Source of the DNA: Actinoplanes sp. L3-i22
Lineage (GTDB): Bacteria > Actinomycetota > Actinomycetes > Mycobacteriales > Micromonosporaceae
Direction of reading: 5' to 3'
Assembly (NCBI RefSeq): GCF_019704555.1
Contig: NZ_AP024745.1
Span: forward strand, 6,704,501 to 6,768,500
DNA: 64,000 bases
Below the pieces are notes generated by a model, which did not search any database, was not told where the DNA came from, and saw only the letters and a program-made list of their open reading frames with translations. The translations under genes and the position numbers were made by a program. This document shows, piece after piece, positions 16,703-25,884 of this stretch (position 1 is the stretch's first letter; each line of letters opens with the position of its first letter).

Positions 16703-18016
16703 TCACCGGCTCCTCGGCTGACGTCGCGCGGGGTACGTCTTCGACGGTGCCGGGTCGCGGGGTGCGGCTTCGCGGCGAGGGCGTGGCGGGCCCGGAAACG
16801 CCGTAGGGGCTGGGGAGCGCAGCCGGTTGAGGTGGGTGAGGTCGGCGGCCAGATCGGTGATCGGGGTGTCGGTGCGTGTGGCCGGGCGCCATAGCTGTGT
16901 GATCACGTAGATCAGTGATTGGTGGGGCCGTTGGAGGGTTTTCTCGTTGACGAGCAGGTTGCCTCGGGTGACTGCGGCGGGCAGGCCGTTGGCCAGGGCG
17001 CCGGCCAGCGACAGCAGGTGCGGGGCCAGCCGGGCGACCTGCGGAGAGTCGGGCTGTGACCTGGCGCTGTCGTCGGCGGGACGCAGCCAGCGGAGTACCT
17101 CGGCGAGTTCGTCGGCGACGGCCTGGTCCGGGCCGCAGGCCGGAATGCCGCGCAGTGCGGCGGCGCCGGATGCTGCAGCGCGCCACCACGGCTGCTCGGC
17201 TCTTCCTGCGTGGACGGCCGCGGTCAGGCCTAGCCGGGTCGCGATCTGCAGATGGGCTGCGGTGATGTCTTCAGGATGCCGCCGTAGCCAGAACTCTGCG
17301 GCGGTAACGGCAATGATGGCCTGGTCGGCGGTGTCGGCTGCCGGTGCCGGGTCGATTGGGTGCCGCAGCACGTCGAGGTCGTTGACGAGGTTTACGGCGG
17401 GTTCCGCGCCGTTGATCATTTGTCGGGCGGCAGCTTCAAGCGCGGCAGTCGGGTCACGCAGTGGTGGGGTGCCGTCGGCGGCGGTCGCCGATTCGTTGGT
17501 GAGGCCAACCCAGGCGGGCAGATGCTGGTCGACGGCGATCAAGGCGAGCGTCAGGTCAGCTAGGTCAGCGAGTGCGGCGGGTACGCCTGCTCCGGCCCGG
17601 ATCGCGGCACCCTCTCGAGAGCAGGGGCGCTGACCTGGTGGTACGTGGCCGGCGAGAATGTCACCGATGACACCGACACCGTCGGCGGCGCGTTGCAGTA
17701 GCTGTACGCCGGGGTGAGCGTCGGCCGGGGCTGCGTCGCGGATCGTTCCGGCGGCGGCGCACAGCTGGTCGTAGAAGTCGGCGAGGCCGGGCTGCGGGCG
17801 GCGGCGGGTCTTGCCTTCCTGCGGTACGGACCATTTCTCTGATGGAGGGCCGTTAGTAAGCAGCGCGGTCGCCCGGGCCAGGCCGTTGTAGATTTTCGAG
17901 CGGGCGGCGAGGGCCGAGTAGCCGTCGGAGGGGGCCGCGGGTGGTTGTGCCCGGATGGCGCTGACTGCTGCGGTCAGGGCGGCGGCCACTTCGGTCCGCC
18001 AGTATCCGACCGTCAC
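16703..18016 (-). CDS. Large helical hypothetical protein
   Basis: A 437-residue Ala-rich, mostly helical protein starting at GTG in a GTGA overlap with the upstream gene. Segments such as LADLADLTLALIAVDQHLPAWVGL and ADQAIIAVTAAEFWLRRHPEDITAAHLQIA show helical periodicity, and the last 40 residues are basic and Pro-rich. No family is recognised. With its partner at 18013 it forms a two-gene leftward operon convergent with the dpdA operon and divergent from the HTH-repeat gene at 18665. Confidence 0.65.
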   Translation of the reverse strand: MTVGYWRTEVAAALTAAVSAIRAQPPAAPSDGYSALAARSKIYNGLARATALLTNGPPSEKWSVPQEGKTRRRPQPGLADFYDQLCAAAGTIRDAAPADAHPGVQLLQRAADGVGVIGDILAGHVPPGQRPCSREGAAIRAGAGVPAALADLADLTLALIAVDQHLPAWVGLTNESATAADGTPPLRDPTAALEAAARQMINGAEPAVNLVNDLDVLRHPIDPAPAADTADQAIIAVTAAEFWLRRHPEDITAAHLQIATRLGLTAAVHAGRAEQPWWRAAASGAAALRGIPACGPDQAVADELAEVLRWLRPADDSARSQPDSPQVARLAPHLLSLAGALANGLPAAVTRGNLLVNEKTLQRPHQSLIYVITQLWRPATRTDTPITDLAADLTHLNRLRSPAPTAFPGPPRPRREAAPRDPAPSKTYPARRQPRSR

Positions 18017-18387
18017 CCGAGCACTGCCAGCGCACGGCGCAGTTGGATGGATCCGGCCTCGTGTTCGAGGCGCTCGTCCAGGGAGTCGGTGCCGGTGGCT
18101 GCGCGCTGGGCGTGGTGGTCTGCAAGCTGTCCAACGAGCTGCTGTAGCAGGGCGCGGGTCGGCCCGTCGTCGTGCGGCGGGTCGGCCTGGACCTCGACTT
18201 GGACCTGGACGTAGAGCATTTGCTGCACAGCCAGGACATCCAGGCCGAACAGGTCCCAGGCGGTCGGGTCACCGGCAGCGAGGGTGCGCCATGCCCGCAG
18301 GGCTAGCGCCACCGCCGCCGCCAGCGCCAGCTCATTGCCGGCTTTCAGGTCCTCGATGACCGCCCGGGCGGCCTGCGTGAATTCCAT
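18013..18387 (-). CDS. Small helical hypothetical protein
   Basis: A 124-residue protein from ATG 18387, coupled to the downstream large protein (GTGA). It is entirely helical in pattern (FTQAARAVIEDLKAGNELALAAAVALALRAWRTL, LDVLAVQQMLYVQVQVEVQ). An upstream TTG at 18450 would add 21 unlikely residues. The roughly 280 bases between it and 18665 must contain divergent promoters. Function unknown. Confidence 0.6.
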   Translation of the reverse strand: MEFTQAARAVIEDLKAGNELALAAAVALALRAWRTLAAGDPTAWDLFGLDVLAVQQMLYVQVQVEVQADPPHDDGPTRALLQQLVGQLADHHAQRAATGTDSLDERLEHEAGSIQLRRALAVLG

Positions 18388-18664
18388 AGTTGTGAGCCTG
18401 GGACACCTGCCTGCCAGGTGTCCATCCCCGCCGGCGTCTTCTGTGGACAATCCGGCGCCGTGGCTCGCAGTCGTGATGTCGGCGGCGCGGATCCACCACT
18501 GGCGCTACCCAGCGTGCATCTGCCGGTTGTAGGGACTGCGGCACGATACATTAGGCAGCCGGTGCCACCAGGTTCTGGTCCGCCGCAGATTTGGGTAGCG
18601 TTCCGGTGCTGCCGGTGTTGCCGCGGCAGCGTGCGCCTGGTCGAGCAGCGATGACGGAGACACG

Positions 18665-19309
18665 GTGGAGATCAGAACCATCGGTGGGCAGGCCGCCATT
18701 GATCGCCGCGGCGTTGCCGAACGGCTCGGGCTGTCGGTCAGCACGGTCCGGATGCTTTCTACTCCCCTGCGGCGGGCTGTCACCGGTTTTCCTGAGCCGT
18801 TGCCCGAGCGGTTTGAGGACCGCGACTGGTTTTCGGTGGCCAGTGTCGATGCGTTCCAGGCTGTGCGGCCTGTCCCGGTCCGGCATCTACCGGCCGGTGA
18901 TCCTGATGAACTCCTCGACGTCGCCGCGCTTGCGCAGTTGCGTGGTGTCGCTACAGCGACGATTTCCGCCTACGTCAAACTGTCGCTCAATGCGTGGGAG
19001 GACGGCCAGGACGGCTACCTGCCGTTTCCCGACGACATTGAGCCGGCCCGTCGCGGCAACACCTATCGGTGGACTCGCGCTCACGCGATCGGTTGGCTGG
19101 TGCCGGAGCGCCCGAGGCGTGGCGGCCGGACTCCGGGCCGAGCACCCACAGTGGCCGATCTCGAGGCCGTTTTGTCGCAGCCGGGCGGCCTGGGTTTGAA
19201 AAACCGGGACGTCGCCGCTGCGCTCAGTGCTCGCTTGGACGGTAGGCCCGTCAGTGTGCAGGTCGTGCAGCGGCTCAAGCGCCGCGCGCGAGGCCCTTCT
19301 GATGTCTGA
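18665..19309 (+). CDS. Protein of two tandem excisionase-like HTH units, paralogue
   Basis: A 214-residue protein with GTG 18665 preceded by GGAG. Two units are visible, DRRGVAERLGLSVSTVRMLST (about 13-33) and DVAALAQLRGVATATISAYVK (about 82-102), the second followed by NAWEDGQDGYLPFPDD, nearly the same as WNQDREGYLPRPDN in the 11030 protein. The tail GRTPGRAPTVADLEAVL...VAAALSARLDGRPVSVQVVQRLKRR is clearly homologous to that protein's end. So this is a shorter member with half the number of units. Probably a DNA-binding protein of the mobile region; target unknown. Confidence 0.75.
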   Translation: MEIRTIGGQAAIDRRGVAERLGLSVSTVRMLSTPLRRAVTGFPEPLPERFEDRDWFSVASVDAFQAVRPVPVRHLPAGDPDELLDVAALAQLRGVATATISAYVKLSLNAWEDGQDGYLPFPDDIEPARRGNTYRWTRAHAIGWLVPERPRRGGRTPGRAPTVADLEAVLSQPGGLGLKNRDVAAALSARLDGRPVSVQVVQRLKRRARGPSDV

Positions 19310-20409
19310 AGGCTTGCGGTCGCGGTCCCACGCTGCGATCGCCGGCGAGAAGACCGCGTTTTAGGTTAGGCCGTCGATGCGTGGGCGAAGTGTCGCCGGT
19401 TTGGCATTGTCTTCGGTGTCCGGCTCGAGCGTCCGGGTGCAGGCCAACGGCGGGAACGCCCGCACTGGCCCGTCGCTTCGGCCGTCGGCGGGCAGATCTC
19501 GACGTCTGTCAGATGTGGGTCGGCTGTCAGTAGCGTCCCGAGAACGCCGTCGCATCCGGGAGGTGCTACCGGTAGCGCCTTGCCCGCGGTCGTCGGGGAA
19601 TCGCGTGCAGTCGGTGTCGCGTGGAGCTTTGGTGGCTTTCCGGTTTTCAGGATTGTCGCCTCGCGAAAGTGTCGTAGTTGCAGGTCAGGGCGGTCGTAGC
19701 GTCGCTTGCTGCTGTCGTTTCTCCTAGCTGGTTTCGGTAGTGCTGGCGATCTGTCGTTTCCTTGCAGACGCTTTGGCATAGGTCGTTGGGTGGAGTGTGT
19801 TCCGTTGGCCTGTTGCCTGCGGTCTGACGCACGCCTGTGTCTATGTGTAGCTGCCTGTCGAGTCAGTCGATGGCTTCGCCGTGGGTGGCGCTATGACGGC
19901 GACAGTAGTAGCGGTGGCGGCCATCGCAGCGGGAAGACGACAGGCAACTGTCGGGCTCGACGATAGTGACGCGCGAGGCGGTGCAGCTGACGCTGATCTG
20001 GCGCCGACGCCTTATGGATGTTCGGCCCGGCCGCTGAGCCTGGCGGGTACATGCATACCCGGCGGGACCTGCAGTGCAAGAGCCAGTCCAGTGTGATCGT
20101 TTTGCTGTGCCGGTAGGGGCAGGGCTGATGCTGGTCGCTGCTACTGGTGACTAGCGAGCAGTCGCCGAACTTGGGGTCGCATCGCTTGGGAGGTGTGCGG
20201 TCGTCCACACACGACCCATAAGGGGTATCATTATATAGGCCCGCCTGACCTGGACGGAGGTACGTGCCCACATGACCAGCCGGCCCGACCCTGCCCACCG
20301 GGGCCCCGAAACCTCCGCATCAGTGCTGATGGGGCGCGGCCCCACGAGAGCCAAGTGAGCATTTATCTTGATGAATCGACGTGTCCGATCATGAGGGGGT
20401 GGACGAGCG
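19310..20409 (+). other. 1.1-kb region without genes, unusually T-rich
   Basis: The + strand is rich in T and GT words (for example TGTCGTTTC at two places about 50 bases apart near 19715 and 19755), unlike its surroundings. Frames on both strands are short and lack ribosome sites or recognisable products. The skewed composition and position before the membrane-protein gene would suit an origin or transfer site, but I find no iterons or nick motif. The right end holds the second GGGGTATCATTATA copy. Confidence 0.5.
20222..20235 (+). promoter_or_regulatory. Promoter-like motif, copy 2
   Basis: GGGGTATCATTATA, identical over 14 bases to 14721-14734, here followed by TAGGC. It lies about 175 bases before the start of the gene at 20410. 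Confidence 0.55.
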
Positions 20410-21870
20410 GTGATGCCGCTTAACAGCGCGATCGCCAGCTATGGGGCCGTCCTCGTCCTGGCCGGCGGTCTGCTCGGCGTCCTCCTCCTGATCAGCTTCG
20501 GGATCTGGGCGAAGCGATCGGGCAAGCCGCTGCGCCCGATCGCGCTGTCCTTCAGCATGAACCTCGCGCTGCTGCTCAACGCCGAGGGCATGTGGGTGAT
20601 CGCGACCGAACAGCTGCACCTGCCGAAGGTGTTCGCGGTGCTGGTCTTCGCGGTCTTCGAGATCTGCTTCCTGACCGCCACCTCGCTCGCCGCCGAGCAG
20701 TACCGCAACACCTCGGTGTACGACGAGGACGGCAAGATCGTCACGCCCGGCCACCCCGGGCCGATGCTCTGGATCGCCGCCCTGATCGCCGCGGTCTCCG
20801 GCATCATCGTCGCCAGCAACGCGGTCACCGGCACCGAGAAGCTGCTGCGTCTCGCCGTGCCCTGCGTGATCTTCCTGATGTGGTGGGCCGCGCTGACCGC
20901 GGCCGGGCAGCGCGTCCGTCACGGCCGGTTCGCGTACAGCCCGCGGCGTCTCGCCGAGCGCTGGGGCTGGCTGATCCCGGACGACGACCCGGACCTGGAG
21001 CGGATGGCGAACGAGCGCCAGATGCGCCGCATGGTGGTCAACCACCACCGGGTGAGCTCGGGCCGCTGGCCGAAGTCGTGGTGGCGCAGCCGGCTGCTGA
21101 AGGATGTGCAGATCGTCGGGGAGCCGGTCGTCGAGGATGTGCTTGCGCAGCTCGCTCGAATACAGCAGGTGGTGAGCTTATTGGAGCCGGGCGGTGTAGC
21201 TGCGGCCCTGCAACGTGCGCAGAGCAGAGCACCGTCGACGAAACAGCCGGTGAGCGCAGCGGGTGGACCGTACTTGGCGCCGGTATCGGGAGGCGGCAGC
21301 GATCCGCGCGTCCCGCAGCCCCCGGTTCTGCGAGGACGTCACCGCGCCATCGCCGGTTCCGCCGGTACAGCGTCGATCGCCATAGCGGCTGGAAATGTGC
21401 CGGCGGCCTCATCCGAGCCGATCCAACAGGTCAGAACCGTCCGGATGCCGGGATACAGCCCCGCTCGGGCACGGACCGTGGAGCCGGCACCGTCTGAGGC
21501 CGGCTCAACTGTGATGACGATGGCCCCGGCGAGGTCAGCCAGCAGCATGGCTTCGGAACCTATCGAGGGTCGGGACGAGCCTGCAGCTCACGGGTCCTCC
21601 GCGTCGGCATCCGTGCTATCGCAGGCACGGCGATCCACGACTGTTCCGGAGTCGGCAGTTGCGGCCCTGATGGCCCATCGTGACCGGGTCACGGCCGTTG
21701 TCCGGTCGGGCGAGATGGATGCCAAGTCGGAGAAGTGGAAACGGGCGGATGCGCGGGAGCTGTGCCGGGCGGCGCGTGCCGCCCAGGTGCGGCTTCTCGG
21801 TACCGAACTCGGCGCGCTGTATGGAAAGAACCCGCGGTGGGGGCAGCGGCGGATCGCTGACGTCAGCTGA
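20410..21870 (+). CDS. Membrane protein with long soluble tail, plasmid/ICE type
   Basis: A 486-residue protein from GTG 20410 (ATG follows at 20413) after GGGGGTGG. Four hydrophobic segments are visible: AVLVLAGGLLGVLLLISFGIW (about 13-33), ALSFSMNLALLLNAEGMWVI, VFAVLVFAVFEICFLTATSLA and LWIAALIAAVSGIIVASNAV, with VPCVIFLMWWAAL as a fifth. A cytoplasmic tail of 300 residues is low in complexity and ends basic (WKRADARELCRAARAAQVRL). DUF2637/SpdB-like spread proteins of actinomycete conjugative elements have this layout, so a transfer-associated role is plausible but unproven. Confidence 0.65.
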   Translation: MMPLNSAIASYGAVLVLAGGLLGVLLLISFGIWAKRSGKPLRPIALSFSMNLALLLNAEGMWVIATEQLHLPKVFAVLVFAVFEICFLTATSLAAEQYRNTSVYDEDGKIVTPGHPGPMLWIAALIAAVSGIIVASNAVTGTEKLLRLAVPCVIFLMWWAALTAAGQRVRHGRFAYSPRRLAERWGWLIPDDDPDLERMANERQMRRMVVNHHRVSSGRWPKSWWRSRLLKDVQIVGEPVVEDVLAQLARIQQVVSLLEPGGVAAALQRAQSRAPSTKQPVSAAGGPYLAPVSGGGSDPRVPQPPVLRGRHRAIAGSAGTASIAIAAGNVPAASSEPIQQVRTVRMPGYSPARARTVEPAPSEAGSTVMTMAPARSASSMASEPIEGRDEPAAHGSSASASVLSQARRSTTVPESAVAALMAHRDRVTAVVRSGEMDAKSEKWKRADARELCRAARAAQVRLLGTELGALYGKNPRWGQRRIADVS

Positions 21871-22015
21871 CTGCGCCGCGGGCACGACCGCCGCCAGCGG
21901 TAGAGGCGAGTAATAGGCCGGGCCGCGCCCCTGTAGTCGTGCGTTTGTCCGCTCCTGCTTGAGGCAGCCGCAGCGTTGCCAGTAGCGCCCGCATAGGTGC
22001 TTCACCCTCTCGAGC

Positions 22016-22360
22016 ATGAATCCAGTTAGCGGACTCAAATCGGTATCTAGCAGTCATCCCGTGGTCGGTCCTGCCATGTTGTCGACCGACGACAGTCAGG
22101 ACGCCCGGTGGGATCCTGATCGGGCCGGGGTTGAGTCGGCGTCCCACGAGATGATCAGCGTGGTTGTCGCCGCTCAAACAGCGGCAATGCGCCATTTCAC
22201 GGCTGTCGGCGACACGCCCCGAGTGCGGGCGCTCGCCCAGCAGCGAGACGCCACTGCCCAACTACGCAGCAGCATCGTCGGTCTCAGCACCGGCGAGCTC
22301 ACGGCGCTGATGAGGTCGCTTCGAGCTACGGCTGAACAGCTTCGAGCGGACACGGTATGA
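22016..22360 (+). CDS. Small protein coupled to zeta-like gene, antitoxin candidate
   Basis: A 114-residue protein. Its last 70 residues are helical (EMISVVVAAQTAAMRHFTAVGDTPRVRALAQQRDATAQL) and its stop overlaps the next start (ATGA). In zeta-type toxin-antitoxin pairs a small helical epsilon-like protein precedes the kinase, so the arrangement suggests an antitoxin; there is no recognisable sequence match. Confidence 0.6.
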   Translation: MNPVSGLKSVSSSHPVVGPAMLSTDDSQDARWDPDRAGVESASHEMISVVVAAQTAAMRHFTAVGDTPRVRALAQQRDATAQLRSSIVGLSTGELTALMRSLRATAEQLRADTV

Positions 22361-23310
22361 CCGCCACGCTCAGCGAGGCCGGGTTCCGGCGGATCTTTGA
22401 GAACGACATCGTCGCGACCGAGTTCACGGCCCTCACCAGGAGCTCGCACCCCACGGCCGTGTTCGTCGGGGGCCCTCCGGGTTCGGGCGTGCATACCCTG
22501 GCCGCGGCGGTCGCTCAAAAGTTCCGGCAGGTCAGTGGCGCTGTCCCCGCAGTCATCAACCCCGCTTTCCTCGAGCCGTACCATCCCAATTTCGTTCTGC
22601 CTACGCCGTCGGGACGCGACATCGCACCCGATGTGCGGGCGGCGGGGCGCCGTTGGGCGCAGCTCGCCGTTGATACGGTGCAGCAGGCAGGCGCCGATGT
22701 CGTGCTCGAGATGCCGATGGACAACCCGCAGGCAGTGGCCGAGACGGCGGCGCGGTTCCGCGCCGCCGGCTACTACCTCGGGATGTCTTTGCTGTCGGTG
22801 CCGAAGGTGGTGAGCCAACTCGGGACATTCGCCGAGTTCCATTACCAGTTGGCCCACACACACGGCGGTCGGCTCGTCAGCGGCGCGGACCACGACAGCG
22901 CCTACGACGGGATGCTTGCCGTCGCTGAGCTCGTAGACCGTGACCACCTGGTCGACCAGGCGCAAATCCACGGCAGGACTGGTCTGGTCGCGGCTAACTA
23001 CCTGACCGCTGACCGGGCCTGGCGGTGGCCGGACATCTCCATGGCGGATGCTGTTGGCGCCGAACGATCCCGCACCTGGCATCCGCAGGAACGGCAGCAG
23101 TTCACCGACCTGGCGCACCGGGTTGTTCGCGCCCTGGGCGACAGATGGCATCCAGAGCTACAGGCGATCACGGCCTCGGCTCCGATCCCGAAGCCAGCTG
23201 CGCAGGCATTCCCCCATGCCCGTTCCGGTTTCGGAGCTCAGGCCGCGAGGCAGCCAAGTACCGCACAGCCGGCGGCATCCCAGTCGACCGCAGCTCGGCA
23301 TCGGCGTTAG
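22357..23310 (+). CDS. Zeta-toxin-like P-loop protein without Walker A lysine
   Basis: A 317-residue protein. Zeta toxins phosphorylate UDP-N-acetylglucosamine with a P-loop. Here the loop reads GGPPGSGVHT (residues 38-47), with Val45 where the canonical lysine should be and His46 at the Ser/Thr position. Later family features are present: INPAFLEPYHPNF, DVVLEMPMDNPQAV, GYYLGMSLLSVPKVVSQLG and the basic ERSRTWHPQER. The C-terminal 60 residues are disordered. Either the toxin is inactive or another residue serves. The coupled upstream gene supports a toxin-antitoxin origin. Confidence 0.7.
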   Translation: MTATLSEAGFRRIFENDIVATEFTALTRSSHPTAVFVGGPPGSGVHTLAAAVAQKFRQVSGAVPAVINPAFLEPYHPNFVLPTPSGRDIAPDVRAAGRRWAQLAVDTVQQAGADVVLEMPMDNPQAVAETAARFRAAGYYLGMSLLSVPKVVSQLGTFAEFHYQLAHTHGGRLVSGADHDSAYDGMLAVAELVDRDHLVDQAQIHGRTGLVAANYLTADRAWRWPDISMADAVGAERSRTWHPQERQQFTDLAHRVVRALGDRWHPELQAITASAPIPKPAAQAFPHARSGFGAQAARQPSTAQPAASQSTAARHRR

Positions 23311-23433
23311 ACGCGGCCGCGTGGGCGCGACTCCGGGCTGCGCGGTGTACGCCACGCAGCCCGGCGACTCTCTGGGGTGAGGTGCCGGTTCGTGCTGCCA
23401 CCGAAGATCCAACCCCCACGTAATATCCGTTTT

Positions 23434-23838
23434 ATGGGCAAAACTATGTGGGTGGATCCTCGCAAGGTTGCTTCGGCTGCGGACATCTTCGGGTCGAAGA
23501 CCCGGCCGGACACGATCGAGATGCAGGTTGATCACGTGTTCGAGTTGGCCGTATTCGCCAAGACGCTTGTTTACCTGTTGAGTGATAGCCCCGTCCGGGG
23601 GACGGTTCCGGCCAAGGCGGTGGAAGCATTGGCGCAGATGGACGGTTTCCGTCATTTCAAGGCTCTGTTGCCGACAGCGCTGGGTGCTCTTCTGACCGGC
23701 GAGAACGCGCGTCAAACTGTCGCGGTTGAGGCCGAGGACACCTGTTCCATCGTTGAGGCTTTACTGGTCAAGTCGGGACACTTTCGGCGTCCCGGCAAAG
23801 GCGTGTTTCTGGAGCGTGCTGACCAGCCGAGCGAGTGA
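23434..23838 (+). CDS. Hypothetical protein, probably leaderless
   Basis: A 134-residue protein from ATG 23434. There is no ribosome site, but TAATAT at 23421-23426 lies seven bases before the A of ATG, the spacing of a -10 box to a transcription start, so the mRNA may begin at the start codon. The protein is mixed helical (VFELAVFAKTLVYLLSDSPVRG, FRHFKALLPTALGALLTG). I do not recognise the family. A GTG at 23377 is in frame upstream but would overlap the promoter. Confidence 0.6.
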   Translation: MGKTMWVDPRKVASAADIFGSKTRPDTIEMQVDHVFELAVFAKTLVYLLSDSPVRGTVPAKAVEALAQMDGFRHFKALLPTALGALLTGENARQTVAVEAEDTCSIVEALLVKSGHFRRPGKGVFLERADQPSE

Positions 23839-24774
23839 CCGGTCGCGAGCCGGGGTCCGCACACGAGGTTCACGGTGATGGTGTCGAGTCGTGGCCGGTG
23901 ACGGTGTTGGCACCGTGTCCGGCCGCAACTCTTCGCGGGCGAGTGTCCGGCCGCGTCGCGGCGTTGGTGGCTTAACAGACGGGCGAGGCCGGCAAACCTC
24001 ACTGGCAGAAACGATCACCGGCACGAGGGACACACCTCGATGGCAAACGGCAGTGGCCCACCCAGATCCGGTGCTTCAAGACCGCGAGGCGACGTAGACG
24101 TCGGTGCGCTTCTGGTTCGGCCGGTCACGACCTCGTGGCAGACGTGTTCCCGATCCAGCCACGCCGGCAGCTCCCGGCACAGGGTGCGGGCGACCTGACT
24201 GCTCTGGGCCACCGTCCGGCCTACCGCGATGTCCTGGATCAGCTCGCAGAACGGCACGGACTCGGTGATGTCTTCGATCGCCGCCGCCAGCGTGAGCAGA
24301 TCTGGCTACGGTTCCCCGGCTAATCGGCCAGCGTATGCAGCAGGTCGTTCCACGATATGACCCGGACGGTCCGCCCGTCCCGGACGCCCCGCAGCAGCCG
24401 ACCGTCGTTCGGCAGGTCCATGCCGAGCCGGCTCTCCGCTTGCCGGCCGAGCGCCCGCAGTAGCGGCTCGCGGATCACCAGCACCAGCACCAGCACCAGC
24501 GTCGCCGAGCTCAGGCACGACCTGTGCGCTCGCCTGATGTGGCGACTCCGCATCTGGGCCTGATCGGGTCGAGTTGCAGGTAGCGCAGCACAGCCGCTAC
24601 TCCCCTGCTCCTCTATCGACCCGTGCTCGGAGGTCGCTCGACAGCAGCGGCTACGGCTACTCGAGACGGTGAAGATGCGTTTCGAGGTCGTCACCGGGTG
24701 AGCAACCTGGCGAAGACCTTCCGGATCAGGTCCTGCCTGAGTCTCGCCACCACGATCGCTTCGCTGGAGGTTCC
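23839..24774. other. Intergenic region with decayed coding traces
   Basis: No intact gene. On the minus strand two protein-like stretches stand out: about 24120-24305 (LAAAIEDITESVPFCELIQDIAVGRTVAQSSQVARTL) and 24320-24475 (REPLLRALGRQAESRL...LLRGVRDGRTVRVISWNDLLHTLAD, with a stop at 24320). They are separated by stops and lack starts, so they look like remnants of one or two genes. A hexamer repeat lies at their junction. Confidence 0.45.
24476..24499 (+). repeat. Four tandem CACCAG hexamers
   Basis: CACCAG is repeated four times without interruption. Read on the minus strand in the frame of the adjacent remnant it encodes alternating Leu and Val, so it may be an expansion within a former coding sequence. 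Confidence 0.8.
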
Positions 24775-25086
24775 GTGCCCGCCGTGTTCGCTGCCACCTG
24801 TCCCACGTACTGCACCCGTAAACACGACGAGGAGCCAGGCGAAGTGATTGTCCACGAAAGCACACCAGTCCTGATATCCCAGCTCTCTGCTCCAAGGCCC
24901 GGCCGTCCCTTGGCGTTGCAGGTATCCGAGGCCAGTGACGACCCCACGGTGCGACTACATCTGAATGCCTATGAGTTCGGCCTAGAAGCTGCCGAGACAC
25001 TTCTGAGGGCGCTGACGGCGAAGGTTGAGCTAATGCGCGCTGCACAGAAGGGTCCGCAAAACGCTGCCGGACCTGACTCGAAATAA
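24775..25086 (+). CDS. DUF6907-like small protein
   Basis: A 103-residue protein starting at GTG 24775 after GGAGG. CPTYCTRKHDEE near the start, HESTPV, and the closing helix HLNAYEFGLEAAETLLRALTAKVELMRAA match the pattern of DUF6907 proteins, small factors common on actinomycete plasmids and integrative elements. Function unknown. A weak AAACCC/GGGTTT hairpin follows the stop (25085-25103). Confidence 0.65.
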   Translation: MPAVFAATCPTYCTRKHDEEPGEVIVHESTPVLISQLSAPRPGRPLALQVSEASDDPTVRLHLNAYEFGLEAAETLLRALTAKVELMRAAQKGPQNAAGPDSK

Positions 25087-25513
25087 ACCCCCGCCAAGGG
25101 TTTTCCCATCCCGCCGATCGTTCTCATGCGGTTCGTTCCATTCCCGGATGGCGTTGGCCGCCACCTACGGCACCACTTGATCCTGATGTGGAACGCACCC
25201 AGCCTGCGCCGGCGTCCAAGGTCGCAAGAACCGACGCCACCATCGAGCTGAATCTGACCTGCGCGGCGAAGGGCACAGCGGATACCCCTCTTCATCGAGG
25301 GTGTCTGACCTAACCGGCCAACAGCGCCCTTCGCTCTGCCGTTTCAGGGGCAGCGGTCGATCAACATACGCTCGTGTAGCTACGGGTGGGCGGTCGACCT
25401 GCCAGCGGCCCCATTAGTCAGTACTGAAAGTGTTCGCTATCATTGCCGGAAATACAATCATGCGGGTTTCTGTCATTCCCGATGACGCCCCGGGCCGAAT
25501 GGGAGCTCACCTC
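25087..25513 (+). other. Intergenic region upstream of lsr2
   Basis: About 430 bases. Apart from the small hairpin just after the previous gene I see no gene or repeat. The last 80 bases are relatively AT-rich (GTACTGAAAGTGTTCGCTAT and following) and probably hold the lsr2 promoter. Confidence 0.5.
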
Positions 25514-25861
25514 ATGGCAAAGCAGCAAGTCATCGTTCTCACCGACGACCTCGACGGCTCCACAGCGGATCGGACAGTTGAGTTCAGCCTCGATGGCGTC
25601 AGCTACACCATCGATCTGTCCGAGGGCAACGCCGGGAAGCTGCGTACGGCGCTCGACCCGTACATCAGCAACGGGAGCCGACAGGCGCGTGCCAGTCGGG
25701 TGACTCGGCGCGGGCAGGAGCCGATCCGCACGTTCACAAACCGTACGCCGCGGGACCAGAATCAGGCGATCCGTGAGTGGGCGAGGAGCAACGGTCACGA
25801 GTTGTCCAGCCGGGGCCGGATCCCCGCCAACGTGGTCGAGGCGTTCAACCAGGCGCACTGA
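25514..25861 (+). CDS. lsr2: Lsr2 nucleoid-associated protein
   Basis: A 115-residue H-NS-like DNA-bridging protein that silences AT-rich or foreign DNA. The N-terminal oligomerisation half reads [37 protein letters not shown]. The C-terminal DNA-binding half has [30 protein letters not shown], with the RGR hook that inserts into the minor groove. The ATG at 25514 follows GGGAG; a longer frame starting at 25430 would add residues absent from the family. Extra lsr2 copies on mobile elements are common and may keep the element quiet in the host. Confidence 0.92.
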   Translation: MAKQQVIVLTDDLDGSTADRTVEFSLDGVSYTIDLSEGNAGKLRTALDPYISNGSRQARASRVTRRGQEPIRTFTNRTPRDQNQAIREWARSNGHELSSRGRIPANVVEAFNQAH

Positions 25862-25884
25862 CCATCTGGGGCGGCATGACGCAG

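Noticed and set aside
16179..17189. Minus-strand frame of 336 codons
   Set aside because: Overlaps the supported 16703-18016 gene in another frame and the dpdA end; Arg/Pro-rich.
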